Positions 36,686 through 46,041 are shown, counted from the first letter of the stretch. The stretch: 64,000 nt of DNA from Mastigocoleus testarum BC008 (GCF_001456025.1 NZ_LMTZ01000096.1:138191-202190), one strand, 5' to 3'. Made by a program: numbers and translations. The notes: generated by a model from the sequence alone, not told the origin.

Positions 36686-38701
36686 ATGAGCAGCAAAATT
36701 TTAATTCTCGGTAGCGGCGTAATCGGTTTAGCGATCGCGGTAGAACTACAGTTACGCGGTGCCCAAGTCACATTGGTAGGTCGTGATATTAACGGTGCTG
36801 CCACAAATGCTGCTGCAGGTATGTTAGCACCCGGTGCCGAACAAATTCCTGCCGGTTCAATGCAAGATTTGTGTCGGCGTTCACTCTATTTGTATCCCGA
36901 ATGGACGCGTAAAATAGAAGAATCAACTGGAGAAAATTCTGGCTATTGGTGTTGTGGCATCTTAGCACCTGTTTTTAAAGAATTAGAAAATAGTAAACAA
37001 AATACTAAATTTGTAGAGACGTACCGCGGTACGTCTCAAACTTTAGAGGCTGGGAAGCAAAGTGATGATTCCGGTTACTGGTTAAATAAAGAAGCAATTC
37101 ACCAATATCAGCCTGGATTAAGTACAGAAGTAATAGGTGGTTGGTGGTATCCAGAAGATGGACAGGTAGATAATCGTGCTTTAGCAAAAGCACTATTAAC
37201 TTATTCCCACTCATTGGGAATAGATATTAAAGAAGGTGTCATAGTAGAAGGCATTCAGCAACGCCAAGGTGAAGTTATTGGGGTTCAGACAAATATTGGT
37301 ACTTTGTCCGCCGAACATTATGTTTTAGCTGCAGGTGCTTGGTCGAATCAAATACTTCCCTTACCAGTAAATCCGCGCAAAGGTCAAATGTTAAGCCTGC
37401 GAGTACCGGAATCCATAACAGAATTACCTTTAAACAGAGTTCTATTTGGTGAAAATATTTATATTGTTCCCCGACGGGACAGACGAATTATCTTGGGAGC
37501 AACCAGCGAAGATGTAGGTTTTACTCCTGGAAACACTCCTGTTGGAATTCAAAACTTATTACAACAAGCAATTCGACTTTATCCTGAATTAAAAGATTAT
37601 CCCATTCAAGAATTATGGTGGGGATTTCGTCCTACCACCCCCGATGAACTCCCAATTTTGGGTAGCAGTCCCTGTAAAAACCTAACTTTAGCTACAGGTC
37701 ATCATCGCAATGGTATTTTACTTGCGCCAATAACGGCAAAATTGATCGCTGATTCCATCTGGGAGGAAAAATCTGACCCCCTCCTAAGTGATTTTCACTT
37801 TTCTCGTTTTCTTGAAAGGTCATCTACTAATATTCCCATGCTTACTCATCCGGCTAACTTTTCCCCCAATTCAGCGGTCGCAGATCGGCAAAATATCCAA
37901 TATTTGGAGGACTCACTCCTCAAAATTGCCGGAAAAACATTTCAATCTCGCTTAATGACTGGAACGGGTAAGTATCGCAGTATAGAAGAAATGCAACAAA
38001 GCGTTATTGCTAGCGGTTGTGAAATCGTCACCGTGGCGGTGCGCAGAGTACAAACCAATGCTCCCGGACATGAAGGTTTAGCCGAAGCTTTGGACTGGGG
38101 TAAAATCTGGATGTTGCCCAATACTGCAGGCTGTAAGACAGCAGAAGAAGCGGTACGCGTGGCACGCTTAGGACGAGAAATGGCTAAATTACTCGGACAA
38201 GAAGATAATAATTTCGTCAAATTAGAAGTAATTCCCGATCCTAAATATTTACTTCCCGACCCAATCGGTACTCTTCAAGCTGCAGAACAATTAGTTAAGG
38301 AAGGTTTTGCTGTTTTACCTTACATTAATGCTGACCCAATGCTAGCCAAGCATTTAGAAGAAGCCGGCTGTGCCACAGTTATGCCTTTAGCTGCACCCAT
38401 CGGTTCTGGACAAGGATTGCAAACAATTGCCAATATCAAAATTATTATTGAAAATGCTCAAGTCCCGATTGTGGTTGATGCTGGGATCGGTTTACCATCT
38501 GAAGCTGCCCAAGCGATGGAATTGGGAGCCGATGCATTATTGATTAATAGTGCGATCGCTTTAGCCCAAAATTCTCCTGCGATGGCACAAGCGATGAAAT
38601 TAGCTGCAAATTCTGGTCGAATTGCATATCTAGCAGGGAGAATGCCAATTCAAAGCCATGCTATTGCATCATCGCCTGTAAGCGGAAGGATTAACGAATA
38701 A
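36686..38701 (+). CDS. thiO/thiG: Bifunctional glycine oxidase ThiO / thiazole synthase ThiG
   Basis: Residues 1 to about 370 form a FAD glycine oxidase: ILGSGVIGLAIAVELQLRG, AAGMLAPGAEQ, LPILGSSPCKNLTLATGHHR. It makes dehydroglycine. Residues about 410-660 form ThiG: LMTGTGKYRSIEEM, the substrate lysine in VKLEVIPDPKYLLPDP, and IVVDAGIGLPSEAAQAMELG. It makes the thiazole phosphate of thiamin. ThiO-ThiG fusions are known in cyanobacteria. A GAGACGT palindrome (37016-37037) lies in frame inside the ThiO part and adds ETYRGTSQ-like residues. No TPP riboswitch is visible in the 100 bases upstream. Confidence 0.95.
   Translation: MSSKILILGSGVIGLAIAVELQLRGAQVTLVGRDINGAATNAAAGMLAPGAEQIPAGSMQDLCRRSLYLYPEWTRKIEESTGENSGYWCCGILAPVFKELENSKQNTKFVETYRGTSQTLEAGKQSDDSGYWLNKEAIHQYQPGLSTEVIGGWWYPEDGQVDNRALAKALLTYSHSLGIDIKEGVIVEGIQQRQGEVIGVQTNIGTLSAEHYVLAAGAWSNQILPLPVNPRKGQMLSLRVPESITELPLNRVLFGENIYIVPRRDRRIILGATSEDVGFTPGNTPVGIQNLLQQAIRLYPELKDYPIQELWWGFRPTTPDELPILGSSPCKNLTLATGHHRNGILLAPITAKLIADSIWEEKSDPLLSDFHFSRFLERSSTNIPMLTHPANFSPNSAVADRQNIQYLEDSLLKIAGKTFQSRLMTGTGKYRSIEEMQQSVIASGCEIVTVAVRRVQTNAPGHEGLAEALDWGKIWMLPNTAGCKTAEEAVRVARLGREMAKLLGQEDNNFVKLEVIPDPKYLLPDPIGTLQAAEQLVKEGFAVLPYINADPMLAKHLEEAGCATVMPLAAPIGSGQGLQTIANIKIIIENAQVPIVVDAGIGLPSEAAQAMELGADALLINSAIALAQNSPAMAQAMKLAANSGRIAYLAGRMPIQSHAIASSPVSGRINE
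37016..37037. repeat. 22-bp perfect palindrome inside the thiO coding region
   Basis: GAGACGTACCG is followed directly by its reverse complement CGGTACGTCTC, giving a perfect 22-base palindrome of the same family as those at 1064, 22455, 49759 and 53310. Here it lies within an open coding sequence and keeps the frame. Confidence 0.8.
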
Positions 38702-38822
38702 TAGCAAATCAGGTAATTGCTTAGTACTGGCATTACAAATTTACTGCGGGCAAAAATTATTTACAATCTCACTCAATAGTGTTCTTATGCTAGATTGACC
38801 AGCGCCAATGTAAAGATTCTTA

Positions 38823-38848
38823 TATAATGGTGAGAGTATATATACTCT
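38823..38848 (+). promoter_or_regulatory. Likely -10 box and palindrome upstream of psb34
   Basis: TATAAT (38823-38828) is followed by the perfect 16-base palindrome AGAGTATATATACTCT (38833-38848), 38 bases before the psb34 ATG. The palindrome would lie at the transcription start. No good -35 box is at the right distance, so activation by a factor is possible. Confidence 0.45.
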
Positions 38849-38886
38849 GTGTGTAAAGTTCTCTAAAAGAAGAAGGGAGTTATTCT

Positions 38887-39066
38887 ATGCCTTACACCAC
38901 CGAAGAAGGCGGTCGCTTAAATAATTTTGCTCGTGAACCACAAGTTTATCAAGCAGAACCCCCATCATCTAAGCAGAAACGCAATTATATCATTTTTGGA
39001 GTCTCCGGTTTAATGTTGGTCGCTGGCTTGATTTTTCTCACCTTCTCCATATCCAACCTTAGTTAA
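38887..39066 (+). CDS. psb34: Psb34-like photosystem II assembly protein (Ssl1498 family)
   Basis: The 59-residue protein begins MPYTTEEGGRLNNFAREPQV and continues with a basic stretch (SKQKRNY) and one C-terminal membrane helix (GLMLVAGLIFLTFSIS). This matches the small Ssl1498/Psb34 protein that binds PSII assembly intermediates. A strong AAGGGAG ribosome site precedes the ATG. A terminator-like hairpin follows at 39117, so it forms its own transcript. Confidence 0.85.
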   Translation: MPYTTEEGGRLNNFAREPQVYQAEPPSSKQKRNYIIFGVSGLMLVAGLIFLTFSISNLS

Positions 39067-39116
39067 TTCAAAAACATAGTTAATTAACCTAACTTAAAAT
39101 AAATTCACATTATTTA

Positions 39117-39144
39117 AGGTTCCGGATATTTTTTTTCGGGACCT
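39117..39144 (+). terminator. Terminator after psb34
   Basis: AGGTTCCG (39117-39124) pairs with CGGGACCT (39137-39144; one G-U pair), with T-rich sequence in the loop and after the stem. Confidence 0.65.
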
Positions 39145-39576
39145 GATTTATGTTTTTTTAAAGACATTAAAACAATTAGTATAATGAGTTACTTTGTTTA
39201 AATTGATTTATTGGAAATTTGATTTATCCTGAAAAGACTCCCGGGTAGGGGAAAATCATATTCATAATTAGTATTTAAAACTAGTTTTATCAATTTTTGA
39301 AGAGAAAGATACCTGTAAAAGCCCTTAATTTTTAGTGGGTCATCTTGTTTCTTTCGCCACATAATTTCTTATAAAAGAAATTAATTTCGCAAAGTAATTA
39401 GAAAAAAATAAACAATGTTCTCAGGCAGATGCTTTTCTGAGTAAGTCACTGTCTTGTGAAACCCCTTGATTGGTAAATGTCCTTTGGGTCTACCATGAAT
39501 CCCATAGAGTCAATTACTAAAGCACCGTTAATAAACGTAAATCTTTATAATTGCTATAATACTGCTCCCAGCAGCC
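39145..39576. other. AT-rich spacer
   Basis: No gene or RNA is recognised between psb34 and the TPR gene. The promoter of the latter should be here. Confidence 0.45.
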
Positions 39577-41730
39577 ATGAGTGCAAACGAAACACCACAT
39601 TCCGATAACACTGCTTGGAATCGACAAGTATACCAACGTCTCAAACTAGCCCTTGGTCTCGGTTTGCGACGTCAAATTTTTATAGCGGTATGCGATGATT
39701 TAAACCTGAGAAATCAGGTTGCAGCGCGCTTACACTCTAACTTAGCGTATCCAGTCGGACAAGTTTTATCTAATTCCCAAGAAACTAGCACCCCAGCTTA
39801 TCCAAGGCTGGTTACATTGAGATTAGATTTAGTCCAACCAAATCCGATAGTGCAGATCGACCAATGGTTAAACAATTATCCACCACCTGTGGTAGGAGGT
39901 TCAAAAGATAGTCCGGGTAAAGCATTACCAATACCGGCGTTTCAGATTGTGGGAATTGAACAACTTACGAGACAACCGGTAGCAACGCAGCGCCTATTTT
40001 TGCATAACCTCAGATTAATTGAACAACAACTATCTGGCCAAGAGTCGAGTTTACTAATGTGGTTGTCACGCCCTTGGTTATATGCAGTTCAGCAGTCTGC
40101 ACCTCAATTTTGGCGCTCTCGAACAGGTGTATTTACTTTTTCTGGCGAACCTACGCCAACAGCTAAAAATCAAGCTTCCCCAGAACGTCTTTCTAGTTCT
40201 CGGAATATGAATGTAGATCATCTAGAAAAATCTATATTGGAAGAATCGGTTGGGCTAGCAAAAGAAGATTTTGATTTTCAGATTGAAGCACCTATAAAGA
40301 GTAGCAGCCGATTACAAGATAGTTCTCTTTCCAAATCAGAATTATTTATACCCAATCCTCCACAGGAGGAAAGTCATTTGAGTATTCGTGAGACGAATCA
40401 AGCATCTTCTTCTCTGGCTTTGTCCCATATAAGTAAAGAATTAAGCGAGTTAGTAGTAGCAACAATTAACAGCAAAATTGATCTTGAATCAGAAGAAAAA
40501 TGGCAACCGCAGCAGATTTTAGCAGAAATTGAGGAATTACACTCAAAAGAAGCAGAAAAAACAACTTTAGCTCTCGCCTATCACCGTTTGGGAAACTTGT
40601 ATCGTCAGCGAATCGAACAAGGAGATTCAAATTTAGAAAGTTTGATGGTGGCGATTCTTGCTTATCAAGAGTCGATTACCTATGATGATAACTCGCCTCA
40701 CGTGCCAGATATCTTAAATGATTTGGGTACGCTTTATTGGATGCTTTATCGCACTCCACCTAATTCAGAAGAAGGTCAAGCTTATATCGAACAAGGAATT
40801 GAGTTTTATCAGTTGGCGTTAAAAATGATTTCGCCACAAACTCATCAAGAAACCTATGCTCGCATTCAAAACAATTTAGGAACTGCTTACGGTGATTTAG
40901 CACGGTTTACTAACCCATCGGAAAATTGGCAACAAGCCGTTTCTGCTTATTGTGAAGCGCTATATTTCCGCACTGCAGAAATGGAGCCATTGAAATATGC
41001 TGCTTGTCAAAATAATTTAGGTACTGCTTATTGGCATTTAGCACAGTATAACCAACCTGTAGAACATTTGAAAAAGGCGATTAATTCTTATCAGTTAGCC
41101 CTGGAACACTATACACCAGAGGAGGAACCGCTCAAATATGGCATGATTCAAAATAACATTGGTACAGCTTTCTGGAATTTGGCACAATACGAGCAACCAA
41201 CGCAAAATTTACAGTTTGCAATTGATGCTTACCAAGAGGCTTTGAAATATCGAACTTCTGCAAACCTTCCGGTCGCTTGTGCTGCAACTCAAAATAATCT
41301 TGGAACTGCTTATTGGCATTTAGCAAATCAAACACAAACACCAAAAGAGTTCCGAACAAAATTTTTGAATTTGTGTATCAATGCATATAAAGAATGTCTT
41401 GCTTTGGCTCATTCAATTAAAGGTGCACCTCTAAGTTTTGATGTTTATGCAACTCACAATAATTTGGGATTAGCTCACTATCAACTAGTGACAGATTCTT
41501 ATTTCAAGGGGAATAAAAATATTCGTTCTGAGCATCTAGAAACTTCATTGGAGAATCATTTGAAAGCTTTGAATGGATTAAACAAACAACCCGACGCTTA
41601 TCAAACAACTCTAGCTTATGTAGTTAAAACAATTCGTGCATTCCACAATGAATTGGGCTTACAAGGACAAAATTTAGCTTTATCAAAAGTTCCAGGTCAA
41701 TTATTGCCAGAAATATTACCTAGGCTTTGA
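39577..41730 (+). CDS. TPR-repeat protein with N-terminal ATPase-like domain
   Basis: The first 200 residues resemble a nucleotide-binding domain by layout (RRQIFIAVCDDLNLRNQVA, then FQIVGIEQLTRQPVATQRLF) but have no intact Walker A. Residues about 330-660 contain five or more TPR units with the recurrent signature QNNLGTAYWHLAQY. It is probably a protein-interaction scaffold; its partner is unknown. At 717 residues it ends just before the heptamer repeat array. Confidence 0.7.
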   Translation: MSANETPHSDNTAWNRQVYQRLKLALGLGLRRQIFIAVCDDLNLRNQVAARLHSNLAYPVGQVLSNSQETSTPAYPRLVTLRLDLVQPNPIVQIDQWLNNYPPPVVGGSKDSPGKALPIPAFQIVGIEQLTRQPVATQRLFLHNLRLIEQQLSGQESSLLMWLSRPWLYAVQQSAPQFWRSRTGVFTFSGEPTPTAKNQASPERLSSSRNMNVDHLEKSILEESVGLAKEDFDFQIEAPIKSSSRLQDSSLSKSELFIPNPPQEESHLSIRETNQASSSLALSHISKELSELVVATINSKIDLESEEKWQPQQILAEIEELHSKEAEKTTLALAYHRLGNLYRQRIEQGDSNLESLMVAILAYQESITYDDNSPHVPDILNDLGTLYWMLYRTPPNSEEGQAYIEQGIEFYQLALKMISPQTHQETYARIQNNLGTAYGDLARFTNPSENWQQAVSAYCEALYFRTAEMEPLKYAACQNNLGTAYWHLAQYNQPVEHLKKAINSYQLALEHYTPEEEPLKYGMIQNNIGTAFWNLAQYEQPTQNLQFAIDAYQEALKYRTSANLPVACAATQNNLGTAYWHLANQTQTPKEFRTKFLNLCINAYKECLALAHSIKGAPLSFDVYATHNNLGLAHYQLVTDSYFKGNKNIRSEHLETSLENHLKALNGLNKQPDAYQTTLAYVVKTIRAFHNELGLQGQNLALSKVPGQLLPEILPRL

Positions 41731-41740
41731 TTTTTAGAAT

Positions 41741-42013
41741 TCAGAAGTCAGAAGTCAGAAATCAGGAGTCAGAAGTCAGAAATCAGAAATCAGAAGTCAG
41801 AAATCAGAAATCAGAAGTCAGAAATCAGAAATCAGGAGTCAGGAGTCAGAAATCAGAAATCAGAAGTCAGAAGTCAGAAATCAGAAATCAGAAGTCAGAA
41901 ATCAGGAGTCAGGAGTCAGAAATCAGAAATCAGAAGTCAGAAATCAGAAATCAGAAGTCAGAAGTCAGAAATCAGAAGTCAGAAGTCAGAAATCAGAAAT
42001 CAGGAGTCAGAAG
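41741..42013. repeat. Array of 39 heptanucleotide repeats
   Basis: Exactly 273 bases make 39 consecutive units of TCAGAAG, TCAGAAA or TCAGGAG with no visible indel. The array fills the space between the convergent TPR gene and the gene at 42033. The unit is the same as in the array at 12419. The long open frame across it is a by-product of the repeat. Confidence 0.92.
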
Positions 42014-42032
42014 TTTATTACTCACAGTTCAC

Positions 42033-42950
42033 TTATATTTTCATCGCTGATAACAACCGTTCGCTAATTAACCAACGGTTTGAATCTTTTTTAATCCAAC
42101 GTTTTTCTTTTTCGTTGAAGTCACGCTGTTCGATTAAAACTGATTTTAACTTACTTTTTTGTTGGAGTTCTAACCGATAAAGCATACTTTCCATTGCTCT
42201 TAACCCAACTGTCTGCTCAAATGCACTTTTTGAATTACTAATTAGGTCCAGTACTAAATCAAAATAGATCGCTTTACCAGACCACTCAGCAATGGAGAGT
42301 CCTAATAGTCTGTGACCTTGGTCTTCTGATTGCAAAAATTTATCGACTTCCGATACAGGAAAATTGACTATTTCTGCAAGAGCGCGCATTCTACCAGCAA
42401 TCGATTCCATCTCGAATGTCCTCTGTGCGCCAGAAGGCATAGATTTTCTAATATCTTTGTAGCGTTGGGCTAAACCTTCTAACAATTGCTTAGCATCAGA
42501 TACAGGAATCTTTGAAGAATAATATCTTTGCCATTCCTGACGGATTTGCCGCATTTCCTGCTGTTGTTCTGGTGGAGCAACTTCTTCTGCTAATTTTGTT
42601 TGCTCAATTAAGAATCCCAGAGAATCTGCACTCAGGGATTGCAACATATTTATCATTCCCGAGCTATCAAACTCTCCTGCAGGTGTTTTTAGAACTCCAC
42701 CACTCAAAGCAAAAATTTTTAGTACTGCAGGTAACCACATTAGGGTTAGGAAAATAGCAGTTGTATTTTTGATTGCAAACTTGTAAGAAAAATCTTTACC
42801 CCAACTAATCTCAATCGTACTCAAAATAATAAAAATCAGATTGATAATTAACCAGCTTTTTGGCAGAACAATGATTTGACGTAACAACCACTCTACTGCT
42901 TCTTTTGAAATCTGATTATTAATAATTCTGTCTTTAACTTTACTGTTCAT
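42033..42950 (-). CDS. Membrane-anchored helical protein of unknown function
   Basis: The 305-residue protein has two membrane helices near the N-terminus (SWLIINLIFIILSTIEI and TTAIFLTLMWLPAVLKIFAL). The rest is a helical cytoplasmic domain resembling HEAT-type repeats (YFDLVLDLISNSKSAFEQTV). No catalytic motif is visible. The 314-base spacer upstream (42951-43263) is AT-rich with nothing recognisable. Confidence 0.55.
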   Translation of the reverse strand: MNSKVKDRIINNQISKEAVEWLLRQIIVLPKSWLIINLIFIILSTIEISWGKDFSYKFAIKNTTAIFLTLMWLPAVLKIFALSGGVLKTPAGEFDSSGMINMLQSLSADSLGFLIEQTKLAEEVAPPEQQQEMRQIRQEWQRYYSSKIPVSDAKQLLEGLAQRYKDIRKSMPSGAQRTFEMESIAGRMRALAEIVNFPVSEVDKFLQSEDQGHRLLGLSIAEWSGKAIYFDLVLDLISNSKSAFEQTVGLRAMESMLYRLELQQKSKLKSVLIEQRDFNEKEKRWIKKDSNRWLISERLLSAMKI

Positions 42951-43263
42951 TATTCCAGACCCGTTATTTCATTAAACAGGTTCTAATCAATAGAAAAATA
43001 GATTTATCCTATGGATTTATTCAATAAATTCAAAGGATATAATTTAGTAATTTGATACTTGATACTAGTTGAATAACTACCGACCGCACTCAATATTAAA
43101 TCCTAGTAGTGATGCTAAGCCAATATTATTTTTATATATAAAATTAGAGTGAAAAATTAGGATAACTATACTTTTACAGATATTAATTACGGGAAATTTT
43201 AGTTCTGAATAATTAATAATCTATGGATGCTAATCGTTAGCCGTTTTTTATAGTCATTCCTTT

Positions 43264-43965
43264 TTAATTACTTATTTGCAGTCGCTCATTAGTTGTAAAC
43301 TTTACTATCAGATTATTTTCTTCTGCAGCCTTATATATTAATCCTCTCAACTGCTTATCTTGTAAAGATAAGACATCTGTATTTGGATCGTAAGTAAGGT
43401 AATCTTTTGCACGCTCGTAAAATACGATAGAGTCTTCATTATTGTGGGCACTTCTGTAAATAATGCCATCAATTTCTGAATATATCGCTTTCTCTTGGTA
43501 AAAGCATCGCGACCAAGCCTGAGTGATATTTCTTCTATCTGTTTTTGCTAGACTAGCTTCATTTGCTCCAGCCCGCATTGCACCTTGGTCTCTAATATCT
43601 AGAAGCATTAAATCGCGCTTAGCAGTCAATAAAACAACCTGGTGGTCAGTTATTTCTATCAAAGGTAATGTTTGACTGAATACTTCTACCAAACAACATG
43701 AAAATTTAAGTGCAGCGTATAGTATACCTCTATGTGGATCGTAATCCTGTTTGATTTCCAACTCTTTGTGACAAGGAAAACATAAACCACCACAGTGGTG
43801 ATCAAATCTTCCGCAAGGTCCCCAGTAACGAAATGTTAGAGGTTTTGGATAGTATTCTGGGTGGGGACGAAAAATTCTGCAAATACTTTCACCTTGGCTA
43901 AGAGTATAATGCAGTGGTTTAGCTCGAAACAAATTTTCAGGCGAGGGAGATGCTATTTTTACCAT
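43264..43965 (-). CDS. RES-domain toxin (predicted NAD+-degrading)
   Basis: RES toxins degrade NAD+ and pair with Xre/MbcA/ParS-type antitoxins. This 233-residue protein shows an N-terminal Arg region (ESICRIFRPHPEYY), a Glu in SCCLVEVFSQTLPL, a Ser in TQAWSRCFYQE, and the typical ending YRSAHNNEDSIVFYERA. An unusual insertion carries Cys51, Cys58, Cys62, Cys65 with His57 and His66, a possible zinc site. The start is ATG at 43965; the TTG two codons earlier also fits. The predicted antitoxin gene is upstream on the same strand, 270 bases away, which is a wide gap for such a pair. Confidence 0.75.
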   Translation of the reverse strand: MVKIASPSPENLFRAKPLHYTLSQGESICRIFRPHPEYYPKPLTFRYWGPCGRFDHHCGGLCFPCHKELEIKQDYDPHRGILYAALKFSCCLVEVFSQTLPLIEITDHQVVLLTAKRDLMLLDIRDQGAMRAGANEASLAKTDRRNITQAWSRCFYQEKAIYSEIDGIIYRSAHNNEDSIVFYERAKDYLTYDPNTDVLSLQDKQLRGLIYKAAEENNLIVKFTTNERLQISN

Positions 43966-44235
43966 CTTCAAAATTTCTCAACTGATTGACTGAAAAAGCT
44001 GGTAAGAATTAACTTGGATTATCAATTCAGTATTCATAGCTTTTAGTCTTGAGTTTGAGATATGACAAGACTACAAAGATATATACTTTAAATATCAAGT
44101 TAATTCCGGAATTTCACATCCGGCGACGAAGTTATCTTCCATACTTATTTCAGTCAATCAATTAGCTCCAAGAAAAAAATAAGAAGTAATGGTAGTGGGA
44201 AAAATATAAAAAATACTTATAATATTAATGTAGAT

Positions 44236-44949
44236 TTAGATCATTCCCACACATTTAGCTTCAGCAATAACCCGATATTTTTCACCTTTTTGCAAAGCAG
44301 CAATCGGAGTTATCCCTCCCAATTCTTGATTTGTTTTAGTCAACCAACTTATTTTTGATAAACCTGGAACGTTGAGAGCTTTTAGTACATCGGGTAATCC
44401 ATCAATTACTCCATCAGGTCCTAAGTGGTCAAATTGCCATTTAGGAAACTTCCATTTCCCTTCATCCTGAACTGCAATTAAAGTATTTTTTTTCAAGCGA
44501 TCGTGAGGTGTTTGACGGCTTGTATTCAATAGCACAGCAACTTCTGGAGCACTCAAAGAATCTTGAAGTAACTCCTGTCTCCATTTGAAAAAGTTGAATA
44601 GTGCAGTTTTTTCTAAACTGTAATTCTCTTCGCTGCTGATTCGACCCGCTCCTAATTTTGCTGCAAGAGGATGTAAATTATCTTTTTCATCCGTACTTGT
44701 AGAGTCTGACTTTAAGCCATACGCTAAATCTTTAATTTCTTTAGGATCTAACCAAGCCAGAATTTTTAGTATTTTCCCAATATCTTTCAGCGTTTTTTGG
44801 GTTAATGGTTGTCCTGGAAGAGTAATTTTAGTTTCTATTGGTTTAGCAGAAGAATCATCACAAGATGCAATTAAGCTTAAAACTTGTTTGGGCGATTTTC
44901 TGTTACTTTTTTTGTGATTTCGTCGTTCTGGGATTGCGAATGCGGTCAT
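44236..44949 (-). CDS. Predicted Xre/MbcA/ParS-type antitoxin
   Basis: The C-terminal half has the toxin-binding features of this family: APEVAVLLNTSRQTPHDRL, a helix-turn-helix-like segment, then GKWKFPKWQFD and LGGITPIAALQKGEKYRVI. The N-terminal 110 residues are an extension of unknown role (ILAWLDPKEIKDLAYGL). GAGGT lies seven bases before the ATG. Its promoter (45017-45046) lies inside a perfect 18-base inverted repeat, fitting autoregulation by the antitoxin. At 237 residues it is longer than most antitoxins of this group. Confidence 0.7.
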   Translation of the reverse strand: MTAFAIPERRNHKKSNRKSPKQVLSLIASCDDSSAKPIETKITLPGQPLTQKTLKDIGKILKILAWLDPKEIKDLAYGLKSDSTSTDEKDNLHPLAAKLGAGRISSEENYSLEKTALFNFFKWRQELLQDSLSAPEVAVLLNTSRQTPHDRLKKNTLIAVQDEGKWKFPKWQFDHLGPDGVIDGLPDVLKALNVPGLSKISWLTKTNQELGGITPIAALQKGEKYRVIAEAKCVGMI

Positions 44950-44995
44950 GGTGGAACCTCGATCGGGGCTTTATCTAAATAAGGTTAGCAGCTAC

Positions 44996-45049
44996 AACTT
45001 GACATCTCTTACATAAATCATATCTCTCCAATGTAAGAGATGTCAAGTT
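44996..45049 (-). promoter_or_regulatory. Promoter embedded in an 18-bp perfect inverted repeat
   Basis: AACTTGACATCTCTTACA (44996-45013) is repeated in inverse at 45032-45049. On the minus strand TTGACA (45041-45046) lies in one arm and TATGAT (45017-45022) in the loop, 18 bases apart. Transcription would start in the second arm, about 60 bases before the antitoxin ATG. This is an operator-like arrangement for a self-repressed toxin-antitoxin operon. Confidence 0.75.
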
Positions 45050-45168
45050 TGATATTTAAATATTCATTTACGCCTGATGACTTTTCGCAAAAGCAGATAG
45101 AGCCCTACTAATCTTTCTTAGAAACTTTTTATACGTTTAAAAATTTAAAGCACAAATAATAATAAACT

Positions 45169-46041
45169 TTATTGCACTTCACTAATGGAATTAATAGCAG
45201 CAAATAATGATGAATAATCTGCATTCGCAAAGGATATTTTTATTGCTTTTTCTATAATTTTTCTTACTCCTTCTACGCTACTAACATTTAAACCAATATT
45301 TTTAGCTTCATCAATGAACAAATCAGTATCTTTTAGGAGATGTTTGGTCCGGAAATTCGGATTGCCAAAATTCTGATTTTCCATTCTTGATAGTTTTCGA
45401 TCAAATATTGGGGCGTAGAGAGGACTTGCACGGAGAATTTGCATTAGCACTTCTACGTCCACATCGTAGCTTTTGACAAAACTTAGACTTAAGGCAAAAG
45501 CACTAGTAAGTGAAGCAGTAAGTTGATTTAATGCTAGCTTCAAAGCTGCAGCAGTACCAACAGGACCAATATGCACTGGTTCAGAACTAAAATTTTTAAG
45601 TAATTTTAAATGACGTTGAAACTCTTGTCTTTGGGAGCCAACCATAGCAATTAATTCCCCTGTTTCGGCTTCTCTAACACTACCAAGTACAGGTGCTTCT
45701 AAATACTCTCCACCAGCTGAAATTACAGTATCTCTAATTTGTTTACTTTCAGTAGGAGTAATAGTTCCCATTTGAATTACTGTACGTTCGCTTAAGGTGC
45801 GCCAACACATATCCGAAAGTAAAACACTATAAATTGCAGCTGCATTAGTCAGCATCAGAATGATACAATCTGCCGCAAGAATTGCTTCCCGTGGTTCGGT
45901 TGTCACTTGTGCGCCTGCAAATTTAAGTGGTTTTAATTTTTCTGGGGTGCGATTGTAGGCTATTAAATCAATATTATTTTCCAATAATCGGGTTGCCATC
46001 GGCAGTCCCATTAACCCAGTCCCCAGAAATGCCACCTTCAT
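45169..46041 (-). CDS. NAD(P)-dependent beta-hydroxyacid dehydrogenase family protein
   Basis: The Rossmann motif VAFLGTGLMGLPMATRLL is at the N-terminus. ITPTESKQIRDTV and APVLGSVREAETG (substrate-binding region) follow. The catalytic lysine is in GTAAALKLALNQL. These mark the 3-hydroxyisobutyrate dehydrogenase / GLYR1-type family; the substrate could be glyoxylate or succinate semialdehyde. The start is ATG at 46041 with GAAGGAAG upstream, 12 codons inside the longest frame. It has 290 residues. Confidence 0.85.
   Translation of the reverse strand: MKVAFLGTGLMGLPMATRLLENNIDLIAYNRTPEKLKPLKFAGAQVTTEPREAILAADCIILMLTNAAAIYSVLLSDMCWRTLSERTVIQMGTITPTESKQIRDTVISAGGEYLEAPVLGSVREAETGELIAMVGSQRQEFQRHLKLLKNFSSEPVHIGPVGTAAALKLALNQLTASLTSAFALSLSFVKSYDVDVEVLMQILRASPLYAPIFDRKLSRMENQNFGNPNFRTKHLLKDTDLFIDEAKNIGLNVSSVEGVRKIIEKAIKISFANADYSSLFAAINSISEVQ

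Noticed and set aside
12419..42013. CRISPR array
   Set aside because: The tandem repeats at 12419, 17981, 23582 and 41741 have no spacers, and no cas genes are present; the Cas4-like nuclease at 57859 stands alone.
41727..42050. 107-codon ORF with KSEVRNQ repeats
   Set aside because: It is the translation of a heptanucleotide array that is open in all three forward frames; it starts with TTG and overlaps the end of the TPR gene.
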